Source of the DNA: Chitinophagaceae bacterium
GTDB lineage: Bacteria; Bacteroidota; Bacteroidia; Chitinophagales; Chitinophagaceae
Length of the DNA: 5,608 nucleotides
Assembly (NCBI GenBank): GCA_021738605.1
Contig: JAIPBY010000159.1
Span: forward strand, 1-5,608
Direction: 5' to 3'
Position numbers and translations under genes: made by a program. A model generated the notes under the pieces. The model was not told the origin of the DNA, did no database searches, and saw only the letters and a list, made by a program, of their open reading frames with translations. Within the stretch, counting starts at the first letter, position 1, and each line of letters opens with the position of its first letter. Shown piece after piece: positions 1 through 5,608 of this stretch.

Positions 1-63
1 AAGATATACCCTCCCCCGTTTTTTACAAAGCTTTAAAAAGCTGAAATTTGCGTTTTTAAACGA
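1..63 (+). other. Leader upstream of sufB, at the window edge
   Basis: This short stretch before sufB starts with a C-rich patch (positions 11-17) and then becomes strongly AT-rich. No Shine-Dalgarno sequence is visible before the sufB ATG; the bases just upstream are T- and A-rich, which fits Bacteroidota initiation. It contains the palindrome AAAGCTTT (27-34). No convincing promoter is seen: the closest match to the Bacteroidota -7 element TAnnTTTG is GAAATTTG at 43-50, one base off, with no clear -33 partner. One forward frame stays open from the left edge to a TGA at 65-67, so the tail of an upstream gene cannot be excluded. Confidence 0.4.
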
Positions 64-1521
64 ATGAGCAATATGCACGAGGAAAATGATGATATTTTAG
101 AACAAATCACTTCATCAGAGTACAAATACGGATTTGTAACTGATATTGAAGCAGATGAGGCGCCAAAAGGACTCAGTGAAGATACCGTGAGGTTCATCTC
201 AGCGAAAAAAAATGAACCAGCGTGGATGCTGGAGTACCGTTTAAAGGCATACAGGCATTGGCTGACCATGGAAGAGCCCAAATGGCCGAACGTGGAATAT
301 CCCCCCATCAATTACCAGAATATCATCTACTACTCGGCTCCAAAGCAAAAAATTGCACCAGACAGCCTTGATGATATTGATCCAGAACTCAGAAAAACCT
401 TTGAGAAGCTCGGCATTTCCCTCAATGAGCAAAAAAGGCTGACTGGTGTTGCTGTAGACGCTGTAATTGACAGTGTATCTGTGGCAACCACGTTCAAGGA
501 AGAACTTTCGAAAGTTGGGGTAATTTTTTGCTCCATGAGCGAGGCCGTACAAGAGCATCCGGACCTGATCAAAAAATACCTTGGTTCAGTTGTACCCGCT
601 ACAGACAACTATTTTACTGCCCTAAACTCAGCCGTATTTAGTGATGGATCATTTTGCTTCATCCCCAAAGGGGTAAGATGCCCGATGGAGTTATCCACCT
701 ATTTCCGCATCAATGCTGCCAATACCGGTCAATTTGAAAGGACCCTGATTGTGGCTGAAGATGAGGCCTATGTCAGTTATCTGGAAGGTTGTACTGCACC
801 CATGCGCGATGAGAACCAGCTGCATGCAGCAGTTGTTGAAATCGTAGCGATGGAAAAGGCAGAGGTAAAATACTCCACTGTTCAAAATTGGTATCCCGGA
901 GACAAAGAAGGAAAAGGTGGGATTTACAACTTCGTCACCAAGCGTGGCATCTGTGCAGGAGCCCATGCCAAGATATCATGGACCCAGGTAGAAACCGGAT
1001 CCAGCATCACCTGGAAATATCCCAGCGTAATCCTCAAAGGAGATTATAGTATAGGAGAGTTTTATTCCGTTGCTGTTACCAATAATTTTCAACAAGCCGA
1101 TACAGGAACCAAGATGGTTCATCTGGGAAAGAACACCAAGAGCCGGATTGTTTCCAAGGGTATCTCTGCGGGCAAGAGCCAAAACTCTTACCGCGGCTTG
1201 GTCAGTGTTGCAAAAAATGCTGGCAATGCAAGAAACTTTTCTCAGTGCGATTCGTTGCTCCTCGGAGACAAATGTGGTGCACATACTTTCCCATACATAG
1301 AGGTGAAGAACAATACAGCTGTTGTGGAACACGAGGCAACAACTTCCAAGATTGGAGAAGACCAGATTTTCTATTGCAACCAACGGGGCATTGATACAGA
1401 AACCGCTGTTGCATTGATTGTAAATGGTTTCGCCAAGGAGGTGATGAACCAGCTTCCCATGGAATTTGCGGTAGAAGCCCAAAAGCTTCTTGCGATCAGC
1501 CTCGAAGGAAGTGTCGGATAA
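64..1521 (+). CDS. sufB: Fe-S cluster assembly scaffold protein SufB
   Basis: SufB is the core scaffold subunit of the cytoplasmic SufBC2D complex, where sulfur delivered by SufS-SufE and iron are built into a nascent cluster. The 485-residue product is close to the usual length (E. coli 495) and is colinear with the family to its last residues, ending in the typical AQKLLAISLE-x-SVG. From remembered E. coli numbering, the essential cluster-assembly cysteine C405 corresponds to C395 (in NFSQCDSLLLG), H433/E434 to H423/E424 (in VEHEATTS), and the sulfur-accepting C254 to C243 (in YLEGCTAP). The N-terminal CxxCxxxC found in E. coli SufB is absent; the region around residues 90-105 has no cysteine. 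The ATG at 64 gives MSNMHEEND; the Met at codon 4 (position 73) is an alternative start, and no ribosome site decides between them. It is the first gene of the visible operon, 30 nt before sufC. Confidence 0.98.
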   Translation: MSNMHEENDDILEQITSSEYKYGFVTDIEADEAPKGLSEDTVRFISAKKNEPAWMLEYRLKAYRHWLTMEEPKWPNVEYPPINYQNIIYYSAPKQKIAPDSLDDIDPELRKTFEKLGISLNEQKRLTGVAVDAVIDSVSVATTFKEELSKVGVIFCSMSEAVQEHPDLIKKYLGSVVPATDNYFTALNSAVFSDGSFCFIPKGVRCPMELSTYFRINAANTGQFERTLIVAEDEAYVSYLEGCTAPMRDENQLHAAVVEIVAMEKAEVKYSTVQNWYPGDKEGKGGIYNFVTKRGICAGAHAKISWTQVETGSSITWKYPSVILKGDYSIGEFYSVAVTNNFQQADTGTKMVHLGKNTKSRIVSKGISAGKSQNSYRGLVSVAKNAGNARNFSQCDSLLLGDKCGAHTFPYIEVKNNTAVVEHEATTSKIGEDQIFYCNQRGIDTETAVALIVNGFAKEVMNQLPMEFAVEAQKLLAISLEGSVG

Positions 1522-1551
1522 TTTCAAATAAAAAAAAGACAAAAGAAAAAT
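1522..1551 (+). promoter_or_regulatory. A-rich translation leader of sufC
   Basis: The 30-nt spacer between sufB and sufC is nearly all A, with an A8 run and further short A runs, and contains no Shine-Dalgarno sequence. In Bacteroidota, A-rich unstructured sequence just upstream of the ATG is known to favour initiation in place of Shine-Dalgarno pairing, so this is most likely the ribosome-loading site of sufC. No hairpin or terminator is visible, consistent with co-transcription from sufB. Confidence 0.5.
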
Positions 1552-2313
1552 ATGCTAAAGATCAACAATCTGCAAGCCAGCATTGAAGAGAAGGAAATCC
1601 TCAAGGGAATCAACCTTGACATCAAGCCAGGAGAAATTCATGCCATCATGGGCCCCAATGGCTCAGGCAAAAGCACACTGGCTTCTGTATTGGCAGGCAG
1701 GTCAGACTATGAGGTAACTGGAGGAACGCTGGAATTCATGGGCAAGGATTTGCTGGAGCTTTCTCCAGAAGACAGGGCCAAAGAAGGACTGTTTCTTGCT
1801 TTTCAGTATCCTGTCGAGATACCTGGTGTAAGCACAACAAACTTTATCAAATCTGCGGTAAACGAAAAAAGAAAATACCTTGGATTAGAGCCATTGGATG
1901 CAGCGCAGTTCCTCAGGAACATGAAGGAGAAAATGAAATTGGTTGAGATTGACCAATCGCTTCTCTCCCGTTCATTGAATGAAGGATTCTCCGGTGGAGA
2001 AAAGAAAAGAAATGAAATTTTCCAGATGGCCATGCTCGAACCTAAGCTCGCCATTCTGGATGAAACGGATTCAGGCCTGGACATTGACGCCCTCAGGATT
2101 GTGGCCAATGGCGTAAACCAGCTGCGGACCAAAGACAATTCATTCCTTGTTGTAACTCACTACCAGCGTTTGCTTGACTATATCGTGCCTGACTTTGTTC
2201 ATGTACTGTACAAAGGCAGGATTGTCCGGTCAGGCACAAAAGAATTGGCAAAAGAATTGGAAGTGAAAGGATACGACTTTATCAAGGCTGAAGTGGATCA
2301 GGAACTGGCGTAA
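1552..2313 (+). CDS. sufC: Fe-S cluster assembly ATPase SufC
   Basis: SufC is the ABC-type ATPase of the SufBC2D scaffold. It is soluble and not a transporter: ATP-driven dimerisation of two SufC subunits reshapes SufB-SufD so that a cluster can form. The 253-residue product has all ABC motifs in order: Walker A GPNGSGKST at residues 34-42 (K40), Q-loop Q85 in AFQYP, signature FSGGEKKR at 146-153, Walker B LAILDE at 166-171 with catalytic E171, and the switch histidine H203 in VVTHYQR. These positions agree with the E. coli protein (K40, E171, H203). The extended Walker B continues as TDSGLDIDAL, the usual SufC form. There are no membrane segments. The ATG at 1552 starts with the typical MLKINNLQA, and the gene ends 22 nt before sufD. 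Confidence 0.98.
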   Translation: MLKINNLQASIEEKEILKGINLDIKPGEIHAIMGPNGSGKSTLASVLAGRSDYEVTGGTLEFMGKDLLELSPEDRAKEGLFLAFQYPVEIPGVSTTNFIKSAVNEKRKYLGLEPLDAAQFLRNMKEKMKLVEIDQSLLSRSLNEGFSGGEKKRNEIFQMAMLEPKLAILDETDSGLDIDALRIVANGVNQLRTKDNSFLVVTHYQRLLDYIVPDFVHVLYKGRIVRSGTKELAKELEVKGYDFIKAEVDQELA

Positions 2314-2335
2314 CCCGCAAAAGTGTAAACGGAAA

Positions 2336-3637
2336 ATGATGGACGCAACGAACATATTGAAAGAAGCATTTGAAAAGCAAAATGGCGCAGGTGGAAGCCT
2401 TGCTGAATATCAACAAGAGAACTGGAACATGTTTTCCGGATTGGGATTGCCTGCTATCAAGCATGAGGAATGGAAATATACCAGGATCAGAAATGTTTTT
2501 ACAGACAAACTGGTCATCAACAATGATAACAATCTCAGCCAGGATGCACTGGAGAAATTAATCCTGAAGGGAACAGAAAATGCCAACCGCATTGTTTTTA
2601 TCAATGGGCGTTTTCTTGAAACATTGTCCACTACAACAGATAGTGCTGATGTCATCTGTATCAAACCTCTTGAGAAAGCAGCAGGTGATGAAGATGCCAA
2701 TTTCGTCAACATCAACCTTGGCCACAGCCAGCGCTACCATGGTGATGGTATCAATGCATTGAACGCTGCATTTGCCAATGGTGGCGTATACATCAGGGTG
2801 AACAAAGGAGCAACCTTGAACAACCCCATCATCATCTACCATATTTCAAATTCAAGCCACGGTCTTCGCTTCAGCCAACCCCGCATCCTGGTCAATATCC
2901 AGGAAGCCGCGCAGGTTGAATTGATCGAAACCTATATCAACATGGGTGGTGGTGAAACCCTCACCAATGAAGTGGTAGAAATTTCAGCAGAGAAAGATGC
3001 AGTCCTGCATTATGTGAAACTGCAGAATGAAGGAGAGAAAACAAATTACGCAGGTACTACCCATATCAGGCAAACAGGAAAATGCCTTACCCATGCTGTA
3101 ACCATCACATTGAGCGGTTCCATCGTAAGGAACAACCTTAACATGGTGATGGAAGCAGAACATGGTGAAAGCCACATGTATGGTCTCTACCTGCTCAAAG
3201 GCAATACCTTGGCAGACAACCATACCATCGTAGACAATGCCATGCCGCATTGCTTCAGCAACGAGTTGTACAAGGGCATCATGGATGATGCGTCGACTGG
3301 TGTTTTCAATGGCAAGATTTTTGTCAGAAAAGATGCCCAAAAAACAAATGCTTACCAGTCCAATAAAAATATTCTGGTTGGAGAAAATGCTTCTGCCAAT
3401 ACCAAGCCTCAACTTGAAATCCTTGCAGACGATGTGAAGTGCTCGCATGGATGTACCATCGGAAAACTCGATGAGGATGCCCTGTTTTACCTCAGGGCCA
3501 GGGGCATTTCCGCAGAAAATGCAAGATCCATGTTGCTGCATGCGTTTGCCATTGACATCATTGAGCAAATCAAGAACGAGGAAATCAAAGCCTATGCAGA
3601 GCAACTGGTTGCTGAGCGGTTGTCCTTCAACATTTAA
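2336..3637 (+). CDS. sufD: Fe-S cluster assembly protein SufD
   Basis: SufD is the SufB paralogue that pairs with it in the SufBC2D scaffold; the cluster is thought to form at the SufB-SufD interface. The 433-residue product (E. coli 423) shows the N-terminal family motif with HEEWKYT at residues 43-49, a central beta-helix-like region, and the conserved C-terminal core with C369 and H371 in VKCSHGCTIG, matching E. coli C358 and H360, followed by DALFYLRARGIS. A second cysteine, C373, sits four residues after C369. The start is ambiguous between two adjacent ATGs (2336 and 2339). GGAAA at 2331-2335 lies directly against the first ATG, too close to act as a normal Shine-Dalgarno. The end of the gene is 3 nt from sufS. 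A long open frame on the opposite strand is a shadow. Confidence 0.97.
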   Translation: MMDATNILKEAFEKQNGAGGSLAEYQQENWNMFSGLGLPAIKHEEWKYTRIRNVFTDKLVINNDNNLSQDALEKLILKGTENANRIVFINGRFLETLSTTTDSADVICIKPLEKAAGDEDANFVNINLGHSQRYHGDGINALNAAFANGGVYIRVNKGATLNNPIIIYHISNSSHGLRFSQPRILVNIQEAAQVELIETYINMGGGETLTNEVVEISAEKDAVLHYVKLQNEGEKTNYAGTTHIRQTGKCLTHAVTITLSGSIVRNNLNMVMEAEHGESHMYGLYLLKGNTLADNHTIVDNAMPHCFSNELYKGIMDDASTGVFNGKIFVRKDAQKTNAYQSNKNILVGENASANTKPQLEILADDVKCSHGCTIGKLDEDALFYLRARGISAENARSMLLHAFAIDIIEQIKNEEIKAYAEQLVAERLSFNI

Positions 3638-3640
3638 ACA

Positions 3641-4873
3641 ATGGAAACAGAAGGAACATATGATGTACAGGCGATAAGGGCACAATTCCCCATCCTTTCC
3701 AGAAAAGTGAAAGGGAAGGATCTTGTCTACCTCGACAACGCTGCAACAGCACAAAAGCCGGTGGCTGTAATCGATGCCCTGGTACACTACTATTCTCATT
3801 ACAACGCCAATATCCACCGCGGATTGCATACCCTTGCAGACGAGGCTACAGCAACTTATGAAGCCTCAAGGGCAGCTGTGATGCATTTCGTTGGGGCATC
3901 ATCAACAGACGAAATCATCTTTACAAAAGGAACCACAGAGAGCATCAATCTCGTAGCGAATGCCTGGGGAAAATCATTCCTTCAAGAAGGCGATGAAATC
4001 ATCATTACCTCACTTGAACACCATGCCAACATTGTTCCATGGCAAATGGTTGCTGCAGAAAAAAAAGCCATCCTCAGGGTTATTCCCATTGATGACAACG
4101 GCATTCTTGACATGGAAGCATTCAAGTCAATGCTGGGCCCAAAAACAAAATTCGTATCTGTAGTCCATGTCTCCAATGCCCTGGGCATCATTAACCCGGT
4201 TGAAGAAATCATCAGGCTTGCCCATGAGTACAATGCGGTGGTTTTGGTAGATGGAGCACAATCAAGTGTTCACCTGGATATTGATGTGCAGACACTCGGA
4301 TGCGACTTTTATGTTTTTTCTGGACACAAGATCTACGGCCCCACGGGTGTGGGCGTGCTTTATGGAAGAAGAGATTTGCTTGAATCAATGCCTCCCTACC
4401 AGGGCGGTGGAGAAATGATCAAAGAAGTCAGGTTTGAGCATACGACATACAATGAACTTCCTTTCAAATTTGAAGCAGGAACACCGAATATTGCAGATGT
4501 CATTGCGCTGAAAGCAGGCATTGATTTTATCAATACCATTGGAAAAGCTGTCATCAGAAAGCATGAAGAAACGCTGCTGGAATATGCGACAGCCAAATTA
4601 AAAAACATAAAAGGGCTAAGGATCATCGGCGATGTAAAAAACAAAGTAAGTGTCATATCTTTTGTTGTTGATGGCGTTCACCCTCAAGACCTTGCTATCC
4701 TGCTCGACAACCAGGGAATTGCAGTCAGGACCGGTCACCACTGCACGCAACCCCTCATGCACAGGCTTGGAATTGTTGGAACAACCAGGGCTTCTTTTGC
4801 TGCCTACAATACCATTGAAGAAATTGATGTACTGGTAGAGGCACTTAACAAATCTTTGAAGATGCTTTTATAA
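3641..4873 (+). CDS. sufS: Cysteine desulfurase SufS (group II)
   Basis: This PLP enzyme converts L-cysteine to L-alanine and keeps the sulfur as a persulfide on its active-site cysteine, then hands it to SufE. The 410-residue product fits class V aminotransferases of the SufS/CsdA group (E. coli SufS 406), with a constant offset of +4 from E. coli numbering. Visible residues are YLDNAATAQKP (30-40), NANIHRGLH (55-63), H127 in LEHHANIVPW, which stacks on the cofactor, D204 and Q207 in VDGAQSSVH, the Schiff-base lysine K230 in SGHKIYGPTG, the catalytic C368 in RTGHHCTQP, and R383, expected to bind the substrate carboxylate. The RTGHHC motif marks group II enzymes, which depend on a sulfur acceptor, in agreement with sufE directly downstream. 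The ATG at 3641 lies 3 nt after the sufD stop, so the two are probably translationally linked. Confidence 0.98.
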   Translation: METEGTYDVQAIRAQFPILSRKVKGKDLVYLDNAATAQKPVAVIDALVHYYSHYNANIHRGLHTLADEATATYEASRAAVMHFVGASSTDEIIFTKGTTESINLVANAWGKSFLQEGDEIIITSLEHHANIVPWQMVAAEKKAILRVIPIDDNGILDMEAFKSMLGPKTKFVSVVHVSNALGIINPVEEIIRLAHEYNAVVLVDGAQSSVHLDIDVQTLGCDFYVFSGHKIYGPTGVGVLYGRRDLLESMPPYQGGGEMIKEVRFEHTTYNELPFKFEAGTPNIADVIALKAGIDFINTIGKAVIRKHEETLLEYATAKLKNIKGLRIIGDVKNKVSVISFVVDGVHPQDLAILLDNQGIAVRTGHHCTQPLMHRLGIVGTTRASFAAYNTIEEIDVLVEALNKSLKMLL

Positions 4874-5296
4874 ATGACCAACCACAAGACCATAAAAAAC
4901 ATAGAACAGGAACTCATTGATGATTTCTCTCTCTTTGAAACATGGGAGGAAAAATACGAGTACCTGATAGACCTGGGTAAAAAATTGGCACCATTGGATC
5001 CGGCGTTCAAAACTGAAGACTACAAAATAAAAGGTTGCCAATCCAGTGTTTGGATTCATTCACATGAAAAAGATGGCCTTGTTCATTTTGCAGGAGACAG
5101 TGATGCCATCATTGTCAGGGGATTGGTGGGATTGATGATCACGGTACTCAATGCACAACCTGCCAAGGAAATTGTCAATGCTCCACTTGATTTCATCGAC
5201 ACCATTGGGTTGAGTTCTCATCTTGCCCAGACCCGTTCGAATGGACTGAGGGCAATGATCAAGCAAATGAAGATGGATGCAGGGGTGTTGGGGTGA
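4874..5296 (+). CDS. sufE: Cysteine desulfuration protein SufE
   Basis: SufE accepts persulfide sulfur from SufS, stimulates the desulfurase, and passes the sulfur to SufB. The 140-residue product is about the family length (E. coli 138). The acceptor cysteine is C55 in KIKGCQSSVWI (E. coli C51), and the C-terminal LAQTRSNGLRAM contains the conserved arginine, here R121. Helical acidic N-terminal sequence (FETWEEKYEYLIDLGKKL, residues 21-38) is typical. Its ATG follows the sufS TAA with no base between (TAAATG), suggesting coupled or re-initiated translation so that enzyme and acceptor are made together. The last residues (GVLG, 137-140) are encoded by a G-rich, C-free stretch that continues past the TGA into the spacer. 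It is distinct from SufU, whose zinc-ligand pattern is absent. Confidence 0.96.
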   Translation: MTNHKTIKNIEQELIDDFSLFETWEEKYEYLIDLGKKLAPLDPAFKTEDYKIKGCQSSVWIHSHEKDGLVHFAGDSDAIIVRGLVGLMITVLNAQPAKEIVNAPLDFIDTIGLSSHLAQTRSNGLRAMIKQMKMDAGVLG

Positions 5297-5350
5297 GGTT
5301 GAGAGAAGTTGAAGGGGTTGAACTTGCCAGCCGAAGGCTGGGGGGTTGAA
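5281..5350 (+). repeat. G-rich tract with repeated GTTGA words
   Basis: From 5281 to 5322 the + strand has no C at all and is rich in G runs (5282-5285, 5290-5293, 5314-5317); a further G6 lies at 5340-5345. The word GTTGA occurs four times, at 5298, 5308, 5317 and 5345, and GGGGTTGAA is repeated exactly at 5314-5322 and 5342-5350. The tract covers the last four sense codons and stop of sufE and most of the spacer before the sufT-like gene. It differs sharply in composition from the coding sequence around it. It may be a small dispersed or slippage-derived intergenic repeat, but one copy in this window cannot show that. Confidence 0.5.
5318..5350 (+). promoter_or_regulatory. Imperfect stem-loop between sufE and sufT-like gene
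   Basis: The core is a perfect 6-bp stem, CCAGCC (5327-5332) with GGCTGG (5336-5341), closing a GAA triloop. Keeping the same register outward, after a G-G mismatch (5326/5342) there are two G-U wobbles and C-G, A-U, A-U pairs, then a second G-G mismatch (5320/5348) and two T-A pairs at 5318-5319/5349-5350. That makes 11 Watson-Crick and 2 wobble pairs of 15. No T run follows on the + strand (the next bases are A-rich), so it is not a standard intrinsic terminator. It ends 13 nt before the next ATG, leaving an A-rich unstructured start site free. It could stabilise or process the transcript, or tune expression of the last gene. Confidence 0.5.
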
Positions 5351-5363
5351 GAAAAAATACAAA

Positions 5364-5608
5364 ATGAAGACAGAAGAGCAAATAAAACAGGAAGTCATCG
5401 AGAAGATCAAAACCGTTTTTGATCCTGAATTGCCTGTGAACATATGGGAGCTTGGCTTGATTTATGAAGTCAATGTTGTACCCATCAACAATGTCCAGAT
5501 CATCATGACCCTTACAGCGCCCAGCTGCCCTGCGGCACAATCTCTGCCCCACGAAGTGGACCAAAAAATCAGGGAAATTGAAGGCATCAATGATGTTTTT
5601 GTAGAAAT
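5364..5608 (+). CDS. sufT: MIP18/DUF59-family Fe-S maturation protein (SufT-like), 3' end outside the window
   Basis: The first 81 codons are present and the frame is open to the window edge; the family is usually about 100-110 residues, so roughly the last quarter is missing. The MIP18/DUF59 marks are clear: DPELPVNIWELGLIY at residues 20-34 (the DPE motif) and TAPSCPAAQSLP at 51-62 with the conserved C55. Proteins of this family, such as bacterial SufT and eukaryotic CIA2, help with maturation or delivery of Fe-S clusters to target proteins; the exact role here is inferred from family and from its place behind sufBCDSE. The ATG at 5364 is preceded by GAAAAAATACAAA, an A-rich leader like that of sufC. 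The gene symbol reflects operon position as much as sequence; a stand-alone DUF59 protein with another target remains possible. Confidence 0.9.
   Translation, partial: MKTEEQIKQEVIEKIKTVFDPELPVNIWELGLIYEVNVVPINNVQIIMTLTAPSCPAAQSLPHEVDQKIREIEGINDVFVE

Noticed and set aside
43..50. Possible Bacteroidota -7 promoter element (GAAATTTG)
   Set aside because: The first base differs from TAnnTTTG, the upstream region offers no clear TTTG at the expected -33 distance, and it would leave a leader of only a few bases before the sufB ATG.
976..1542. Minus-strand open frame of 188 codons opposite sufB
   Set aside because: It is a shadow of the sufB coding frame with no family resemblance and no leader of its own.
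2238..2261. Near-perfect tandem 12-nt repeat in the sufC 3' part
   Set aside because: It encodes KELAKELE, a helical stretch normal for the SufC C-terminus; the repeat follows from similar codons and amino acids and is not a separate element.
2984..3829. Long open frame of 281 codons on the minus strand, opposite sufD and the start of sufS
   Set aside because: It lies fully against two well-conserved genes, has no recognisable motifs, and its sequence is rich in Cys, Ile and His in the manner of an antisense shadow.
5327..5341. Intrinsic terminator after sufE
   Set aside because: The GC-rich hairpin is there, but no T run follows on either strand in the required position, and a co-directional gene starts 22 nt downstream of the core stem.
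5282..5345. G-quadruplex formed from the four G runs
   Set aside because: The runs are separated by gaps of 4, 20 and 22 nt, well beyond canonical loop lengths, so a stable four-run quadruplex is unlikely.
1..5608. Mobile elements, CRISPR array, tRNA or rRNA genes, or an undescribed system
   Set aside because: Nearly all of the window is accounted for by conserved SUF genes; no transposase, terminal inverted repeats, regularly spaced repeats or RNA-gene folds were seen.

Overview
The window is almost completely filled by one co-directional iron-sulfur cluster assembly (SUF) operon on the + strand, in the order sufB, sufC, sufD, sufS, sufE, and then the first 81 codons of a MIP18/DUF59-family gene (sufT-like) that runs off the right edge. 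The organism looks like a member of the Bacteroidota, perhaps of the Chitinophagia/Sphingobacteriia type. This rests on the gene order, the character of the SufB and SufD sequences, the lack of convincing Shine-Dalgarno sites, and the A-rich leaders just before several starts. The phylum is a reasonable inference; anything finer is a guess.

Layout: 1-63 is a short AT-rich leader, or possibly the tail of an upstream gene. It is followed by sufB (64-1521), a 30-nt A-rich spacer, sufC (1552-2313), a 22-nt spacer, sufD (2336-3637), a 3-nt spacer, sufS (3641-4873), and sufE, whose ATG directly abuts the sufS stop (4874-5296). A 67-nt spacer then precedes the sufT-like gene (5364 to the edge). That last spacer is the only unusual non-coding piece. 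It holds a G-rich, almost C-free tract with repeated GTTGA words and an imperfect but long stem-loop (5318-5350).

How the genes work together: SufS takes sulfur from L-cysteine as a persulfide, and SufE accepts it on its own cysteine and passes it to the SufBCD scaffold. The ATPase SufC drives a conformational change in SufB-SufD that lets the cluster form at their interface. SufT-like proteins help in later maturation or delivery of clusters. All key catalytic residues I could check are present in SufB, SufC, SufD, SufS and SufE, so the system appears intact and functional. No SufA-type carrier, no SufU and no regulator (SufR/IscR type) lies within the window.

This is essentially an ordinary housekeeping operon. 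I found no sign of a new system, mobile element, CRISPR array, RNA gene or broken gene. The sufE-sufT spacer is the most worthwhile thing to look at again.
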